NCBI GenBank assembly: GCA_022709905.1
Contig: JAKLHY010000031.1
Span: 1-64,000, forward strand
From: Verrucomicrobiota bacterium
Lineage (GTDB): Bacteria; Verrucomicrobiota; Verrucomicrobiia; Limisphaerales; UBA1319
Reading direction: 5' to 3'
Length of the DNA stretch: 64,000 bases
The first letter of the stretch is position 1. Each line of letters opens with the position of its first letter. A program made the position numbers and the translations under genes. Shown here piece after piece: positions 1 through 8,068 of the stretch. The notes below the pieces were generated by a model, which saw nothing but the letters and a program-made list of their open reading frames with translations, made no database searches and was not told the origin of the DNA.

Positions 1-92
1 GCGGTTTCTTCGGGCTGGGCAGCCTGAAGTTTGGTTTAATTGTTCAACCGCCGATGCTCTCATAAAACGGGCGAAGACGGGGAGCCTAAAAA

Positions 93-1553
93 GTGGCCTG
101 GGGGGGTGGAACAATCGCCGCTCCCAACTCCATAAGTGAAGTTTTGCGGTCGCCGACCGTACCGCGTAACTTCATGAATTCCAAAACGCTCTCGTCGGCG
201 ACCGCAAAATTTCAAATATCTTTGGCTAGCCCTTACGTCAGCGCTCAGTTGAACCTCGATGGGGACACCAGCACGGAGTTGAAAACCGGCCTGGATGTCA
301 GCGTGCGCCTCACCCCCTCCATCACCACCGCCTGGACGATCAATCCCGATTACGGCCAGATCGAGGCCGACGCCGATACCATCGAGTTGCGCGATACCGA
401 AAGGTTCCTGCCCGAAAAACGACCGTTCTTTCGCGAAGGCGACGAACTCATGCAAATGCGCCACCTCCTCTATTACAGCCGGCGATTCACCGATATCGAC
501 GGCGGCGCCAAGGTTAGCGGCGAATGGAACGGATACAAATTCGCGATGCTCGACGTCCTAGGCGATGTCAGCCATGGCGATGAGCGCTATGGCAACTCCG
601 CCGTTTTCCGCGTGCTGCAAAGCGTCCGCGAGCGATCCAACCTCGGCTATTACCTGAGCGATTCCGAATTCGAGGAAGGCCACTCCCGGGTCTTGGGCAC
701 GGATGGTTACTTCTACCTGTCGGACGCCTGGCGCGTCCGTTTCCAGTTCGCCGGCGCCAACGAACAAAACGTCCCCGCGCCTGGAACGTCCGCGCGGGAC
801 CTGTGGGATTACCTCGGCGCCACAACGATCATCTACGATCTCTACCCCTGGGAATTCGGGCTCAGCTACGATGCCATCAGCGACCAGTTCAATCCCGCCC
901 TCGGTTACATTCCCCGCCAGGACATCTTTGGCCCCACGTTCTATGCCTCCTACAACCGCCAGAGCCGCGAGGACTGGTACAAGAACGTGTCTCTCTTCTA
1001 TGAAAACCAGAACTTCTGGAATGAAGCCGGTGACTCAACCCTCCGAGACAACGAGCTGTTTGGCCGGCTCGTGTTCCCCAACGACTTCGGCATCCGCCTG
1101 GGACAGGACATCAGTTACCACGACCCTTACAACAACTGGCGCACCGAGGGCGGCATCAGCTTCCTCACCTCGGATTACTGGAAATCGGTCGAACTCGGCT
1201 ATGCCCTGGGCGAGTTCGAGGAAATGCACTACCACGAGATCGATCTCGGAAAAAACTTCAAACCCTTCGAACGCTGGCCGATCAGTTGGGACTTCGTCGT
1301 GCGCTTCGAAGACTATCCCGACGGCAGCCAGGAGGTCGCCTGGCTCAATCGCGTGGTCTTCGATCTCTACCTCCGCAAGAACATGTGGATCAAGACTTCC
1401 CTCCAGCACCGCAACGACGAGATCCATAACCTTAGCGTGATCTATGGTTGGGAATACCGAAAAAACAGCTGGTTTTACTTCGTGGTCAATGATGTCAAGA
1501 ACGACACAGAAGACGGCCTCAGCCTGCTGACTAAAGTGGTGTATTCGTTCTGA
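93..1553 (+). CDS. DUF5916-family outer-membrane-type protein, 5' end missing or disrupted
   Basis: The protein carries the hallmark of DUF5916 proteins: a beta-rich segment followed by an ERFLPEKRPFF-type motif at about residues 103-113, then many alternating aromatic strands and an aromatic C-terminal residue (ending VVYSF), as in outer-membrane beta-barrels. Family members are normally 700-900 residues with an N-terminal CBM9-like sugar-binding domain. Here homologous-looking sequence begins only near residue 45 (SPYVSAQLNLDGD). The 486-aa frame opens with a GTG at 93 after two in-frame stops (63-65, 87-89). A GGGGAG about 9 bases upstream could serve as ribosome binding site, but residues 1-40 look like translated non-coding DNA and overlap a 16-bp inverted repeat. 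I read this as a truncated or disrupted gene, possibly still translated. Function is unknown; the family is linked to surface glycan or metal-associated outer-membrane proteins. Confidence 0.6.
   Translation: MAWGGGTIAAPNSISEVLRSPTVPRNFMNSKTLSSATAKFQISLASPYVSAQLNLDGDTSTELKTGLDVSVRLTPSITTAWTINPDYGQIEADADTIELRDTERFLPEKRPFFREGDELMQMRHLLYYSRRFTDIDGGAKVSGEWNGYKFAMLDVLGDVSHGDERYGNSAVFRVLQSVRERSNLGYYLSDSEFEEGHSRVLGTDGYFYLSDAWRVRFQFAGANEQNVPAPGTSARDLWDYLGATTIIYDLYPWEFGLSYDAISDQFNPALGYIPRQDIFGPTFYASYNRQSREDWYKNVSLFYENQNFWNEAGDSTLRDNELFGRLVFPNDFGIRLGQDISYHDPYNNWRTEGGISFLTSDYWKSVELGYALGEFEEMHYHEIDLGKNFKPFERWPISWDFVVRFEDYPDGSQEVAWLNRVVFDLYLRKNMWIKTSLQHRNDEIHNLSVIYGWEYRKNSWFYFVVNDVKNDTEDGLSLLTKVVYSF
142..209. 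repeat. 16-bp perfect inverted repeat, REP/MITE-like
   Basis: Arms TTTTGCGGTCGCCGAC (142-157) and GTCGGCGACCGCAAAA (194-209) are exact reverse complements separated by 36 bases. The repeat sits where homology to DUF5916 proteins fades, so it may mark an inserted palindromic element. No second copy was noticed in the window. Confidence 0.6.
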
Positions 1554-1562
1554 ATCTTGGGA

Positions 1563-2987
1563 TCAGTCCTTTTCCTGTCGGGGATGGAGGCCGTACTCCT
1601 TGAGTTTCTCTCGCATCTTGAGTCGGGTGACCCCGAGCCATTGGGCGGCTTTGGTTAGATTGCCTTGCGCTCGGCGAATGGCCTGGGAGTAAAGCTCGGG
1701 TTCGAGATCCGACAGCATTTTTCCGAACGCGTTTCGGACCTCCCCGCGTTCAACCTGATCCATCAGGTCAGTGATATAGGTCGCATGGGACTGGTGAGCG
1801 ACGGCGATGGGATTGCGGGCCTGGGCCAGGACGTCCTTCATGTGATCGAGGCTGATCGTGTAATCGCGCGCGACCAGGAGGGCTTTTCGGACCACGTTTT
1901 CCAGTTCGCGAACATTGCCGGGCCAGCTCTGGTTTTGGAGGTAGGCAATGGCCTCCGGCGTGATGGACGGGGAGGCCACTCCGGCTTCCGGACCGTGCCG
2001 GCGCAGGAAATACCTCACCATATCGGGGATATCCTCGCATCGCTGGGCCAAGGGGGGCAGTTGGATGGTGACCACGCTGAGACGATAGTAGAGGTCCTCC
2101 CGAAAGAGGCGCTCGCGGATGGCGGCCTCCAGGTCGCGGTGGGTCGCGGCGATGATGCGAGTATCGACCGCGATGGTTTCTTTCCCGCCCACGCGTTGAA
2201 TGGTCTTTTCCTGAAGCACCCGCAGCAGCTTGGCTTGCAGCGCCGCATTCATGTCGCCAATTTCATCAAGGAAAATCGTCCCGCCATCGGCCTGCTCGAA
2301 TCGTCCCACGCGGCGGGCATCGGCCCCGGTGAAAGACCCGCGTTCGTGTCCGAACAGTTCGCTTTCGAGGAGGGTTTCGGGAATTGCCGCGCAGTTGATC
2401 GCGATGAACGGGGCGTTGGCGCGGTCACTGTGCTGGTAAATGGCGCGCGCAATGAGTTCCTTTCCGGTGCCGGTATCGCCCCGAATGAGAACGGTGACGG
2501 CTGTGGCCGCAATCCGGCCTATCTCCTTATAGACCCCCTGCATGACCCGGCTGTTACCCACGATCGCGGTCCGCGCGGATGCGGCGTCGCCGATTTCCAC
2601 AGGATCGGACATCAACCGGCTGCTCTCGAGGGCCTTGGCGGTTAGATCGAGTAGCTCGTCCACCTCGAACGGCTTGGGGACATAATCGAAGGCGCCCCAT
2701 TTGGTGGCTTCGATCGCGGTCTCGGTGGTGCCATGCGCCGTGATCAGGATGATCGGCAGCTTGGGCTTGGTCTGGTGCAGTTGACGGACCAATTCCAGCC
2801 CGTCGAGGCCCGGCAGCTTAAGGTCGGTGACCACGACATCAAAGGATTCGGCGATGGCACGTTCCAGGCCCTGATCGCCCCGGCCCAGCGCGATCACATC
2901 GTAGCCGTTGGTTCGCATGACCTTTTGCAGGCCTGTGGCAATGTTGAGGTCATCCTCGATGAGCAGGATTCTAGGATTGGTTTTCAT
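1563..2987 (-). CDS. NtrC-family sigma-54-dependent response regulator
   Basis: A 474-aa transcription activator. An N-terminal receiver domain (residues 1-120) has the acidic pair after LLIEDD, the phosphoacceptor Asp55 in VVTDLKLPG and a conserved Lys in YVPKPF. The AAA+ sigma-54 interaction domain follows, with Walker A GDTGTGKE, a GSFTGA loop (one-residue variant of GAFTGA) and Walker B GGTIFLDEIGD. A C-terminal Fis-type helix-turn-helix (LTKAAQWLGVTRLKMREKL) completes it. The open frame extends upstream, but the ATG at 2987 (MKTNPRILLIEDD) is the natural receiver start. This start overlaps the end of the kinase gene by 17 bases, implying translational coupling and a cognate pair. It should activate sigma-54 promoters; targets are not evident apart from one candidate near 6892. 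Confidence 0.93.
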   Translation of the reverse strand: MKTNPRILLIEDDLNIATGLQKVMRTNGYDVIALGRGDQGLERAIAESFDVVVTDLKLPGLDGLELVRQLHQTKPKLPIILITAHGTTETAIEATKWGAFDYVPKPFEVDELLDLTAKALESSRLMSDPVEIGDAASARTAIVGNSRVMQGVYKEIGRIAATAVTVLIRGDTGTGKELIARAIYQHSDRANAPFIAINCAAIPETLLESELFGHERGSFTGADARRVGRFEQADGGTIFLDEIGDMNAALQAKLLRVLQEKTIQRVGGKETIAVDTRIIAATHRDLEAAIRERLFREDLYYRLSVVTIQLPPLAQRCEDIPDMVRYFLRRHGPEAGVASPSITPEAIAYLQNQSWPGNVRELENVVRKALLVARDYTISLDHMKDVLAQARNPIAVAHQSHATYITDLMDQVERGEVRNAFGKMLSDLEPELYSQAIRRAQGNLTKAAQWLGVTRLKMREKLKEYGLHPRQEKD

Positions 2988-4350
2988 CGGTCGACGCGAG
3001 GGGGAGCACAATGCTGAAGGTTGTGCCGCGGTTGGGTTCTGTCTGGTATTGGATGATCCCGCCGTGTTTTTCGACGATCCGAGCGGCAATCGGCAATCCG
3101 AGCCCGGTCCCTTGTTCTTTGGTGGTGAAGAACGGATCAAACAACCGTTTCTGGACTTCGGGGGGCATGCCTTTTCCCGAGTCCACGATGTCCAGGACAA
3201 CGACGTCAACGGCTTTTCCCTTGATGACCTGCCGATCCTGGCGCGAGCGCAGGAGGATCGTGCCGCCGCCCTTCATGCTGTCGGCCGCGTTGTGAACAAA
3301 ATTGATCAGGACCTGCTTCATTTTGTCAGCATCGATCTGGATCGGATCATTCGATTGCAGGTCGAGTCGAAGGACCAAGGCCCGCTGATCCAGTTCGGAC
3401 GCCAGCAACTGGGCAGTGTCCTGGAGGAGTTTGCCCGCGGGCATCGTCTGCAGTTCCGGATCGGCGGGACGCGCGAACTGCAGAAAGTCGCGGACAATCC
3501 TTTCCAGCCGGTCAATTTCATTCTCGATGACTTCCAGGTCTTCTTGTTCGGAGGCCCCGGCGGGATGACTGGCCTTCAGGCTGAACAACCGGACTTTGAT
3601 GGCGGTGAGGGGATTTCGGATTTCGTGCGCGATGCCCGTGGCCAGAACGCCCAGCGAGGCGAGCTTTTCCTGGCGATCGATCACGGCGCGGCTCTGTGTC
3701 AGCGTGTTTTGGAGCGGCGCGATGGTCCGGCGATAAATCAGCAGGATCAGCCCCATCCCGCAGCCCAACAATCCCGCCAGCGAGAGAAAGACGAACCGCT
3801 GCAACCGGCTCAACGCGGCGTTGGCGTCGGCGATGAACGAATCGGCCGAGGATCGTTTGATGGCGGCCAGAGCTTCCGTCAAATCGAGCAATCGCGCAAA
3901 TCGCCATTCGACCTCCGACGGCGGGGCAGGGGAGGGGACGGCTCCGGGTTCGAGTTGTTGTTGGGCCAAGGCCTCCTGAATTCTTTGAAGAAAGGGCTCA
4001 AGGTTCGCGGCGATTTCCCGAACCAGGCTTCTTTCGGACAAGGCATTCGTCTTGCCGTTATGGTCCGCAATCAGGGCCCGCACTCGGCGAGTGGCTGCTT
4101 CCATTCCGGATCGATCTTGGGCATTGGTCGATGTCATCTCCCGCCGCCACTCCGCATGCAGGGCCAGGATGCCCGAGCGAAGCTCGTCTGAAAAACGCAG
4201 GTGGCTGATCTGCTCGGCGCTCCAGTTTCTTCGCAGATCACTGATTTGCCTCCAGGCCATTCGCTCGGCCCAGATCAGAGCGACGACGATGACTCCGATA
4301 AAACCCAACAACTCCACTGCGCGAACCGGGATTTCGGAACGTGTCAGCAT
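2971..4350 (-). CDS. Membrane histidine kinase, partner of the NtrC-type regulator
   Basis: A 459-aa sensor kinase. One transmembrane helix lies near the N-terminus (about residues 14-33, AVELLGFIGVIVVALIW) and another near 175-198 (FLSLAGLLGCGMGLILLIY). The roughly 140 residues between them would be the periplasmic sensor region. The HisKA domain has the phosphorylated His in GIAHEIRNPLTAIK. The ATPase domain shows the N box NFVHNAADSM, G1 DSGKGMPP and G2 GTGLGLPIA. The start at 4350 (MLTRSEIP) is preferred because the first helix follows directly and a weak AAGG lies upstream; an ATG at 4368 is the alternative. The gene runs into the response regulator with a 17-base overlap, so the two form a two-component system. 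The signal is unknown. Confidence 0.92.
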   Translation of the reverse strand: MLTRSEIPVRAVELLGFIGVIVVALIWAERMAWRQISDLRRNWSAEQISHLRFSDELRSGILALHAEWRREMTSTNAQDRSGMEAATRRVRALIADHNGKTNALSERSLVREIAANLEPFLQRIQEALAQQQLEPGAVPSPAPPSEVEWRFARLLDLTEALAAIKRSSADSFIADANAALSRLQRFVFLSLAGLLGCGMGLILLIYRRTIAPLQNTLTQSRAVIDRQEKLASLGVLATGIAHEIRNPLTAIKVRLFSLKASHPAGASEQEDLEVIENEIDRLERIVRDFLQFARPADPELQTMPAGKLLQDTAQLLASELDQRALVLRLDLQSNDPIQIDADKMKQVLINFVHNAADSMKGGGTILLRSRQDRQVIKGKAVDVVVLDIVDSGKGMPPEVQKRLFDPFFTTKEQGTGLGLPIAARIVEKHGGIIQYQTEPNRGTTFSIVLPLASTDENQS

Positions 4351-4405
4351 GAACAAGGCCCTTATCATAACGACGCGGATAGGCCCGACGCAAAAGAAAA
4401 GTCGA

Positions 4406-4891
4406 TCATGGCCGAATCTCGTTCCGGCGCGCCCGCAAGGCCGTGTGAAGCATTCTGCCCGCCTCGGTGATTCGGAGACTCCCCTCCTTGAGGACCACAA
4501 ACTCAGCCCCCATGAGAATCATCACCACCTTGCGCACAACCGACTCCGGCAAGGCACGCTTCCGCCTCTCCTCCAATTGATGGTTGACGGCCGCCAAAAC
4601 CGCTTTCTCGCTGAGTCCATTTTCACAAACCGCCAGCGTTTCAAGGATGTTCCGCGAGACCGCCGCCTGTTCGAAGTATCGAAGAAGATTCCCCCCCAGC
4701 TGATCCAGCGAATGAGTCACCTCAGGACCAAGGACCGCCGGGGCAGAGACGAGATCCGGCTCGATAAGATTGTCCAGCATCTCGGTCAGCAGTTGGTCGC
4801 GTCGATGCGGCGCGATCACCAGTCTGACAAGGATATCGACGCCGATCGCGGCCACCGCCAAAAGCAATAGAATGATCTCACTCGGATTCAT
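4406..4891 (-). CDS. Small membrane-anchored protein with winged-helix-like tail
   Basis: A 161-aa protein of unrecognised family. Residues 4-24 form one hydrophobic helix (EIILLLLAVAAIGVDILVRLVI). The rest is soluble and mostly helical. The C-terminal 60 residues (VVRKVVMILMGAEFVVLKEGSLRITEAGR) resemble a winged helix fold in shape, but this is only pattern recognition. It lies 55 bases upstream of the histidine kinase on the same strand and is probably co-transcribed with the two-component pair, so a role in sensing is possible. It starts at an ATG at 4891 directly before the hydrophobic helix. Confidence 0.65.
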   Translation of the reverse strand: MNPSEIILLLLAVAAIGVDILVRLVIAPHRRDQLLTEMLDNLIEPDLVSAPAVLGPEVTHSLDQLGGNLLRYFEQAAVSRNILETLAVCENGLSEKAVLAAVNHQLEERRKRALPESVVRKVVMILMGAEFVVLKEGSLRITEAGRMLHTALRARRNEIRP

Positions 4892-5426
4892 AGCGTATCG
4901 TGGTTCGGTTTTGAACAGACCTCAAGCTAGCGCTATGCCAACACGGGGCCGCCACGCCTCAGGGGTGGCCGTTCGAGGGCGTGCGGCCGGGAAAGCTTCC
5001 GCTGAATGAGATTTCTGATCGGGGGGCGCCTGACTTATGATGTTCCATAGAGCTCCCACAGATGTCACCGGATGCCGCATTGCGGTTACTCAAATCGGAA
5101 CAAATCAGACCGCCCCTGGAATGAAAAAGACCGGCAAACTTCAGTCTGCCGGATCAATCCTCCTGCAATCGGGTGAACCCGAGAGCAAAAAGAGATTGGC
5201 ACAAGACCAGCTATCCGCAGAAACAGACAAGTCGGTGTGCGAGGATGCGACACGCGATCTTGCTTTCGACCAGATCTCCGCGTCTGTCGACACCGAGCCC
5301 CAGTCGCCTGGATAAGGTCTGGGGACTGAACACCTGGGGAGATGAGGTGTGGCCGTTGAGATGAAAGTGCCTATGAACATGAAAGCCGATTCATGCAAAG
5401 GCAAATCCGGAACAGAGGGAACTGAC
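4892..5426. other. Gene-poor interval
   Basis: About 535 bases without a convincing gene. A 92-codon open frame on the + strand (5037-5315) has no recognisable protein features and unconvincing composition. A weak hairpin (CCGGCA at 5131-5136, TGCCGG at 5147-5152) is not followed by a T run. The minus-strand two-component operon presumably has its promoter here, but I cannot point to clear -35/-10 boxes. Confidence 0.4.
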
Positions 5427-5864
5427 ATGCGGATTTTTATTATGGGAGCGGGGGCCACGGGGGGGATGCTGGCACAACTGTTGCGCCAACGTCATTACGA
5501 TGTTTGGTGCGGCGACGCGGATGCCGACCGCGCACGGCTTTTCACCCGGGGGCTGGTTGAATGCCGTCCTGCCAATGCGCGGAATGTGGATTCAATTGTC
5601 CGGGCTGCCCGCGGCTGCCATCTCCTGGTGAACACCGTGCCTGCCTTTTTCAATACGACGGTCATTCAGGCGGCGTTGTGCCTGGGCGTTCATTATCCCG
5701 ACCGGGACATGGTCTTCGACGGATTGCACGTCGATCATTTTGTATTCGCCCGGCGCGACGGACTCATGGCCCTTCGACATCACACGCCCGCCTTGCACCG
5801 GAGGCGCATGTCGAATCGGGACGAGGCTGAAACTCGACTGATCCCCAGGCCTGAATGCTTATGA
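5427..5864 (+). pseudogene. Truncated saccharopine-dehydrogenase-like Rossmann protein
   Basis: From the ATG at 5427 (preceded by CAGAGGGA) the reading starts MRIFIMGAGATGG, an NAD(P)-binding glycine-rich Rossmann motif. It continues through CHLLVNTVPAFFNTTVIQAAL and CLGVHYPD, which matches the layout of the saccharopine dehydrogenase/homospermidine synthase N-terminal domain. After about residue 95 the similarity ends and the remaining residues look like random translation, stopping at 5864. Full-length members have 350-450 residues. I infer a gene that lost its catalytic and C-terminal parts. Confidence 0.5.
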
Positions 5865-6172
5865 AAACCGACTTCATCTGCTCCATGCAAAACGAGGTTG
5901 ATTCCGTGGAGAGCGGGACAATCCATATCCTGGCTGCGCCTTCCGAGACCCAGAGGATGGAAGGGACGTTGGCTGATGCGCATGCATCCAAGCCGGACCT
6001 GTCCGAAGCCGAAATCCTCTCCCTGTATCCCGCAAGCCGGCTCAATCCGTTAGGATTTAGAATATGCGCGCGTCCGGGCGGCAGACTCCGGTTCACGCGC
6101 CGCCTGTTGCGCCGGCCCGAGGCCGCGGGATATTTCCGCGCTCTGACACACTTCAATACGAAATGCCTATGA
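5855..6172 (+). CDS. Doubtful hypothetical protein
   Basis: A 105-codon frame from an ATG at 5855 that fills the gap between the truncated Rossmann gene and the receiver protein. No domain, signal peptide or membrane segment is visible, and the C-terminal part (RRLLRRPEAAGYFRAL) is arginine-rich in the way of spurious frames in GC-rich DNA. A longer antisense frame across the same bases is no better. It is listed so that the interval is described; it may well be non-coding. Confidence 0.18.
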   Translation: MLMKTDFICSMQNEVDSVESGTIHILAAPSETQRMEGTLADAHASKPDLSEAEILSLYPASRLNPLGFRICARPGGRLRFTRRLLRRPEAAGYFRALTHFNTKCL

Positions 6173-6765
6173 ACACTATGACTCCGAAAATATTGCTGCT
6201 GGAGGATGATCGTTCCGTCCGAGAGTCCCTGAACAAGCTCTTGAAGAGGGAAGGCTACGACGTCTATCCCGCTCAGGATGTGAGCGAGGCCATCGAGATC
6301 CTGCAATCGAACAACGTCCAATTGTTCGTTCTCGACCTCAACCTGGCCACGGACCACGACTGGAAACTCCTCGAGGCAGCCAATCCCCTGAAGCCTAATC
6401 TGCCCGCCATCTTGGTCACTGGCGCCTGGGGACAGCGGGAGTCCGCTGCCGCCCACGATATCCTGGGATTCATCGAAAAGCCCATTGATGTCGTCCTCTT
6501 CCTCGACAGGATTCGCGGTGTGCTTGCCGAACCATCCTGCGCAAAGCGGAAACGCGCTCAGCCGGTGAAAGAATCCTGCGACGATGCAATTCGTCACAAT
6601 GAATCTTTCCTGAGGATGCTGCACGAGCGGTATTCGACCCCGTTCGCGATTTCATATTCCAGCACGATGCCGGTTCGAAGATGGCCGGCGGCCCTCGGTC
6701 ACACAGCCTCCAGGAACTCCTGCGCAAGCCCGGTTAAATCCACCCCAAACAACCAGTCGTCATGA
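6169..6765 (+). CDS. Single-domain response regulator (receiver) with unknown tail
   Basis: A 198-aa protein from the ATG at 6169 (MNTMTPKILLLEDD). Residues 4-125 form a receiver domain: the acidic cluster LLLEDD, the phosphoacceptor Asp in LFVLDLNLATDHD, Thr in ILVTGAWG and Lys in GFIEKPID. The loop after the phosphoacceptor lacks the usual Pro-Gly. There is no DNA-binding or enzymatic output domain. The last 60 residues (from about KRKRAQPVKESCDD) are unrecognised and may not be under strong selection. It stands alone without a kinase, so a partner must lie elsewhere. A bidirectional terminator follows. Confidence 0.75.
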   Translation: MNTMTPKILLLEDDRSVRESLNKLLKREGYDVYPAQDVSEAIEILQSNNVQLFVLDLNLATDHDWKLLEAANPLKPNLPAILVTGAWGQRESAAAHDILGFIEKPIDVVLFLDRIRGVLAEPSCAKRKRAQPVKESCDDAIRHNESFLRMLHERYSTPFAISYSSTMPVRRWPAALGHTASRNSCASPVKSTPNNQSS

Positions 6766-6848
6766 ATGCGATTCAATTGTCGGCACGATCCGAGCCGCTG
6801 GTGGAACAAATTGTTTCGACGATACCTGGTGGACTTCTGACTCGGAGA

Positions 6849-6880
6849 CCAAAAAGCCTCAAATAAAGGCCTTTTTCGGC
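6849..6880. terminator. Rho-independent terminator, probably bidirectional
   Basis: AAAAAGCC (6851-6858), a short A/T-rich loop and GGCCTTTTT (6868-6876) form a stem with one bulged C, with an A tract on one side and a T tract on the other. It lies about 85 bases after the receiver gene stop. Confidence 0.6.
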
Positions 6881-6891
6881 GTTTCAGATCC

Positions 6892-6907
6892 TGGCACGGG
6901 AATCGCT
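6892..6907 (+). promoter_or_regulatory. Putative sigma-54 (-24/-12) promoter for the UspA gene
   Basis: TGGCACGGGAATCGCT matches the sigma-54 pattern TGGCAC-N5-TTGCW except for TCGCT in the -12 element. The invariant GG (6893-6894) and GC (6905-6906) have the correct 12-base offset. Transcription would start near 6918, about 100 bases before the preferred UspA start. The window also encodes an NtrC-type sigma-54 activator, but a link between them is only inference. Confidence 0.35.
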
Positions 6908-7016
6908 AATTGATGCTCGAATGAACCCCGCGCGATGGTGGGAGCGGCAATAAGGGGATGTGTCGAAGGGGAAACCAGGCACAAGCCTCTCCAGAAACCT
7001 TCAACTCACGGGATCC

Positions 7017-8039
7017 ATGAAAATGAACACGCTGAACATGCCAGAGAAGATGATACGGTCGAAAAGGCAGCCTATCGATTTCAGCCTCCTGGGCGAGGGA
7101 ACCGGGACTGGAGAGGGATTGACTCTGCCAGCCTTGCCCCATCTCCGTTTCGGCAGCATTCTTTTACCATTCGATTTTTCCGATGCCTCGATGGCCCTTT
7201 TGCGTCCTCTGGTTGACCTGGCGGAAAGAACGGGGGCCACCCTCCATATCCTGCATGTGAGGAAATCCAGCGCGCCCAATAGCCTCGACGAAGCTGGAGA
7301 AATCCCTTGCCCCGAGGATCTGTCTCGGGATGCCTGCGAAGCGATGATGAAACAATGGATCAAGCAGATCGTCCGGAGTCGGATTTCGACCCGAATCATC
7401 ATCCGAACGGGGGAGGCCCCAGACGAGATCCTCTCGTGCGCCGGTCGTATCGGGGCGGATTTGATTGTGATGAGCACACAAGTGTACAGCCGGTTGGGTC
7501 AGGTTCTCCTCAGGAGCACCACGGAGCGGGTGACTCGAAAGGCCCCCTGTCCCGTTTTGGTCATTCCCATAGACACGGTCCGCCGATTGGGGCTTGCCTA
7601 TGACGAGTTCCCACCGCAGGCGTGGAAAACGATTCTTCTGCCGGTGGACTTTTCCCGCGCCGCCAGGGTTGCGTTAAGACATGCGGTCGCCCTGGCGATG
7701 GCGAATCAGGCCAGGCTGCGGATGCTGCACGTCGTCGCAGGCGATCTCGCGTTCACCGGGGACGCCCGCCTCCGAGGCGAACAGCGGCTTGGGGAATGGA
7801 TTCGAGCCGAGTTGCATTGGCCCGTCGAGTATTCGAGCGCCGTTTGGGTCGGGATCCCACCGCTGCACGCCATTTTACTGGAGGCCAAGCGATCGGCTGT
7901 GGACGCCATGGTTCTGCCCACGCGGACCGAGGTGTGGTCGAAAAGACTGCATCTTCGCAGTGTCACCGACAGCATCCTCCGGTACGCGCCCTGTCCGATT
8001 GTCGCTGTGCACGAGCGGATCCACTCGTGCATGGAATAA
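7017..8039 (+). CDS. Tandem-domain universal stress protein (UspA family)
   Basis: A 340-aa cytoplasmic protein made of two UspA domains. Domain 1 begins ILLPFDFSDAS and ends with ADLIVMSTQ, then a G-x9-GS-like phosphate loop (GQVLLRSTTERV) and CPVLVIP. Domain 2 begins TILLPVDFSRAA and ends DAMVLPTRTEVWS, SVTDSILRYAPCPIVAVH. The second loop departs from the ATP-binding consensus, so that domain may not bind nucleotide. The frame is open further upstream (to 6960); ATG 7017 (MKMNTLNM) is chosen although the first 45 residues are not conserved. The downstream Kef-type antiporter starts 29 bases after the stop, so the two probably form an operon; UspA proteins often accompany ion antiporters. 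Confidence 0.88.
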   Translation: MKMNTLNMPEKMIRSKRQPIDFSLLGEGTGTGEGLTLPALPHLRFGSILLPFDFSDASMALLRPLVDLAERTGATLHILHVRKSSAPNSLDEAGEIPCPEDLSRDACEAMMKQWIKQIVRSRISTRIIIRTGEAPDEILSCAGRIGADLIVMSTQVYSRLGQVLLRSTTERVTRKAPCPVLVIPIDTVRRLGLAYDEFPPQAWKTILLPVDFSRAARVALRHAVALAMANQARLRMLHVVAGDLAFTGDARLRGEQRLGEWIRAELHWPVEYSSAVWVGIPPLHAILLEAKRSAVDAMVLPTRTEVWSKRLHLRSVTDSILRYAPCPIVAVHERIHSCME

Positions 8040-8068
8040 CTCCAACCCCCATTTAATCCCTTCATTTC

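Noticed and set aside
5131..5152. Hairpin CCGGCA-N10-TGCCGG
   Set aside because: Short stem without a T run and not adjacent to a gene end; not called as a terminator.
5470..5485. Sigma-54-like motif TGGCACAACTGTTGCG
   Set aside because: The match is excellent but it lies in frame inside the Rossmann coding sequence (LAQLLRQ), is explained by codons, and has no clear gene within a normal distance downstream.
5764..6624. 286-codon minus-strand frame across the receiver gene
   Set aside because: Antisense to a clear receiver domain; no domain, signal or plausible start.
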